A stretch of DNA of 6,996 nt, taken from the NCBI GenBank assembly GCA_938004815.1, contig CALKVR010000621.1:1-6996 (forward strand). Reading direction: 5' to 3'. The notes under the pieces are model-generated. The model searched no databases. It had not been told where the DNA came from and was given only the letters and a program-made list of their open reading frames with translations. Below, piece by piece: positions 5,969 to 6,996 of this stretch. Every line of letters begins with the position of its first letter. The first letter of the stretch is position 1. Source of the DNA: an uncultured Polyangiaceae bacterium. Lineage in GTDB: Bacteria > Myxococcota_A > Polyangia > Polyangiales > Polyangiaceae. Both the position numbers and the translations under genes were made by a program.

Positions 5969-6996
5969 CCGGGCCATGGGTGTCCCACCAGGCGCGGACC
6001 TCGTCGAGCCGTTCGGTCCGGGTCTTCATCGGCAGGCGCTCGAGCATGCGGCGGCCGTAGCCCCGCGTGACGAGCCGGCGGTCGAGCACCGCCACGATGC
6101 CGCGATCTTGCCGGGTGCGAATGAGCCGGCCTACGCCCTGCTTCAGGGTGATGGCGGCCGCGGGGACGGAGTAAGCCGCGAACGGGTCGAGGCCGGCCGC
6201 CTCGAGCGCCGCACACCGGGCGCTGACGACCGGATCGGTCGGTACGGCGAACGGCAGCTTGTCGATGACGACGAGCCGGAGCGCGTGACCGGCGACGTCG
6301 ACCCCCTCCCAGAAGGTCATGGTGCCCACGAGCACCGCGTCGCCGTGCTGGCGAAACCGCGCGATCAGCGCGTTCTTGGGCGCCTCGCCCTGCACGAGCA
6401 CCTCGCGGCCCGTGCCGCGCGCGAGCGCAGCCCCGAACGCGCGCAGGGCCCGGACCGACGTCGTGAGGACGAACGCGCCGCCCCCGGCCACGTCGACGAG
6501 CTCGGTCACGCGCTCGATGGCGGCGTCGTTGAACGCCGGGCTGTTCGGCTCCGGCAGATCGCGCGCCACGTAGAGGAGCGTGCAGGCGTCGTATGCGAAC
6601 GGCGACCCCACCTCGAGCTCGTCGATCGTCGTGCCCAGGGGTTGATCGAGCCCAAGCCGCTGCCGCACGAACGAGAACGGCGTGGCGCCGACCTCGTCCG
6701 AGCCCGCGACGGGCACGCTCGTGAGGGTCGCGCTGGTCAGGACCACGCCGCCCGTGCGCGCGAACACGCGCTGCCGCAACGTATCGCCGACCGAGATCGC
6801 GGCCGCGCCCAGGACGACGCTCCTCCGCTTGCGCGTGACCCAGAGCGCGTGCTCCGTCGGCGGATCGACCAGCCGAGAGAGGTCCTCGCGCAGCTCGGTC
6901 GTGCGCCTGGCGACGCCGAGGAGCTGCTCGGTGGTGGCGTGGGTCTCGGCGAACCCGGCGAGCGACTCGAGCGCCGTGTCGAGCCGCGCGTAGCGC
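5931..6996 (-). CDS. DinG/XPD-family ATP-dependent DNA helicase (partial, N-terminus beyond the right edge)
   Basis: This is the C-terminal 354 residues of a superfamily 2 helicase of the DinG/YoaA type, which unwinds DNA 5' to 3' in repair and in removal of replication obstacles. The frame is open to the right edge. Seen in order: TSATL (6737-6723); a Rossmann-like GGGAFVLTTSVRALRAF; motif V VGTMTFWEGVDVAGHALR (FWEGVD at 6314-6297) followed by KLPFAVPTDPV; and motif VI QGVGRLIR (6140-6117) followed by DRGIVAVLDRRLVTRGYGR. These make up the second RecA-like domain of the family. Walker A, Walker B and any iron-sulphur cysteines would lie outside the window. The protein ends in a short Arg/Ser/Pro tail that overlaps the convergent sigma factor gene by 38 bases. 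I give no gene symbol because DinG and YoaA cannot be separated on this part. Confidence 0.93.
   Translation of the reverse strand, partial: RYARLDTALESLAGFAETHATTEQLLGVARRTTELREDLSRLVDPPTEHALWVTRKRRSVVLGAAAISVGDTLRQRVFARTGGVVLTSATLTSVPVAGSDEVGATPFSFVRQRLGLDQPLGTTIDELEVGSPFAYDACTLLYVARDLPEPNSPAFNDAAIERVTELVDVAGGGAFVLTTSVRALRAFGAALARGTGREVLVQGEAPKNALIARFRQHGDAVLVGTMTFWEGVDVAGHALRLVVIDKLPFAVPTDPVVSARCAALEAAGLDPFAAYSVPAAAITLKQGVGRLIRTRQDRGIVAVLDRRLVTRGYGRRMLERLPMKTRTERLDEVRAWWDTHGPVSRRRSSSPPEG

Overview
The window is very GC-rich DNA, strongly biased to G/C at third codon positions and densely packed with genes. The most likely source is a myxobacterium or related member of the Myxococcota. The main reasons are a sigma-70-like protein that looks like the family described from Myxococcales (TIGR03001-like), tightly packed signalling genes, and a GC-rich palindromic repeat inside a coding region. 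This assignment is an inference; there is no rRNA or other phylogenetic marker here.

Layout. Reading leftward on the minus strand from 4990, four genes form what looks like one operon. They are a 99-residue membrane-anchored four-cysteine protein (4691-4990), a 950-residue B12-binding-type radical SAM protein fused to a DUF2344 domain (1784-4636), a compact soluble histidine kinase (1120-1767), and a membrane diguanylate cyclase that runs off the left edge (1-1112). The gaps are 54, 16 and 7 bases. Divergent from them, across an 84-base spacer, is a sigma-70-like factor on the plus strand (5075-5968). Its 3' end overlaps by 38 bases the 3' end of a convergent minus-strand DinG/XPD-type DNA helicase (5931-6996) that runs off the right edge.

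How the genes may work together. The kinase and the cyclase are both signalling proteins and probably co-transcribed, so phosphorylation and c-di-GMP output may be linked, but no response regulator is visible. The radical SAM protein is a conserved family without an assigned reaction that I can name, and its link to the signalling genes may be only positional. The helicase is an unrelated repair-type gene.

The most unusual feature is a 35-base palindromic element present twice, identically, inside the radical SAM gene and 795 bases apart. Both copies are read in the same frame as the peptide PPSRSEGGRGGE. One lies at the junction of the two domains and the other at the extreme C-terminus. This resembles the protein-coding palindromic elements known from Rickettsia. 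Other points are an 8-bp inverted repeat that would hide the Shine-Dalgarno sequence of the small membrane protein, and a 7-codon mini-ORF whose start and stop overlap the stop of the radical SAM gene and the start of the kinase gene. No tRNA, rRNA, CRISPR array, insertion sequence or convincing terminator was seen, and no stretch above 300 bases lacks a gene.
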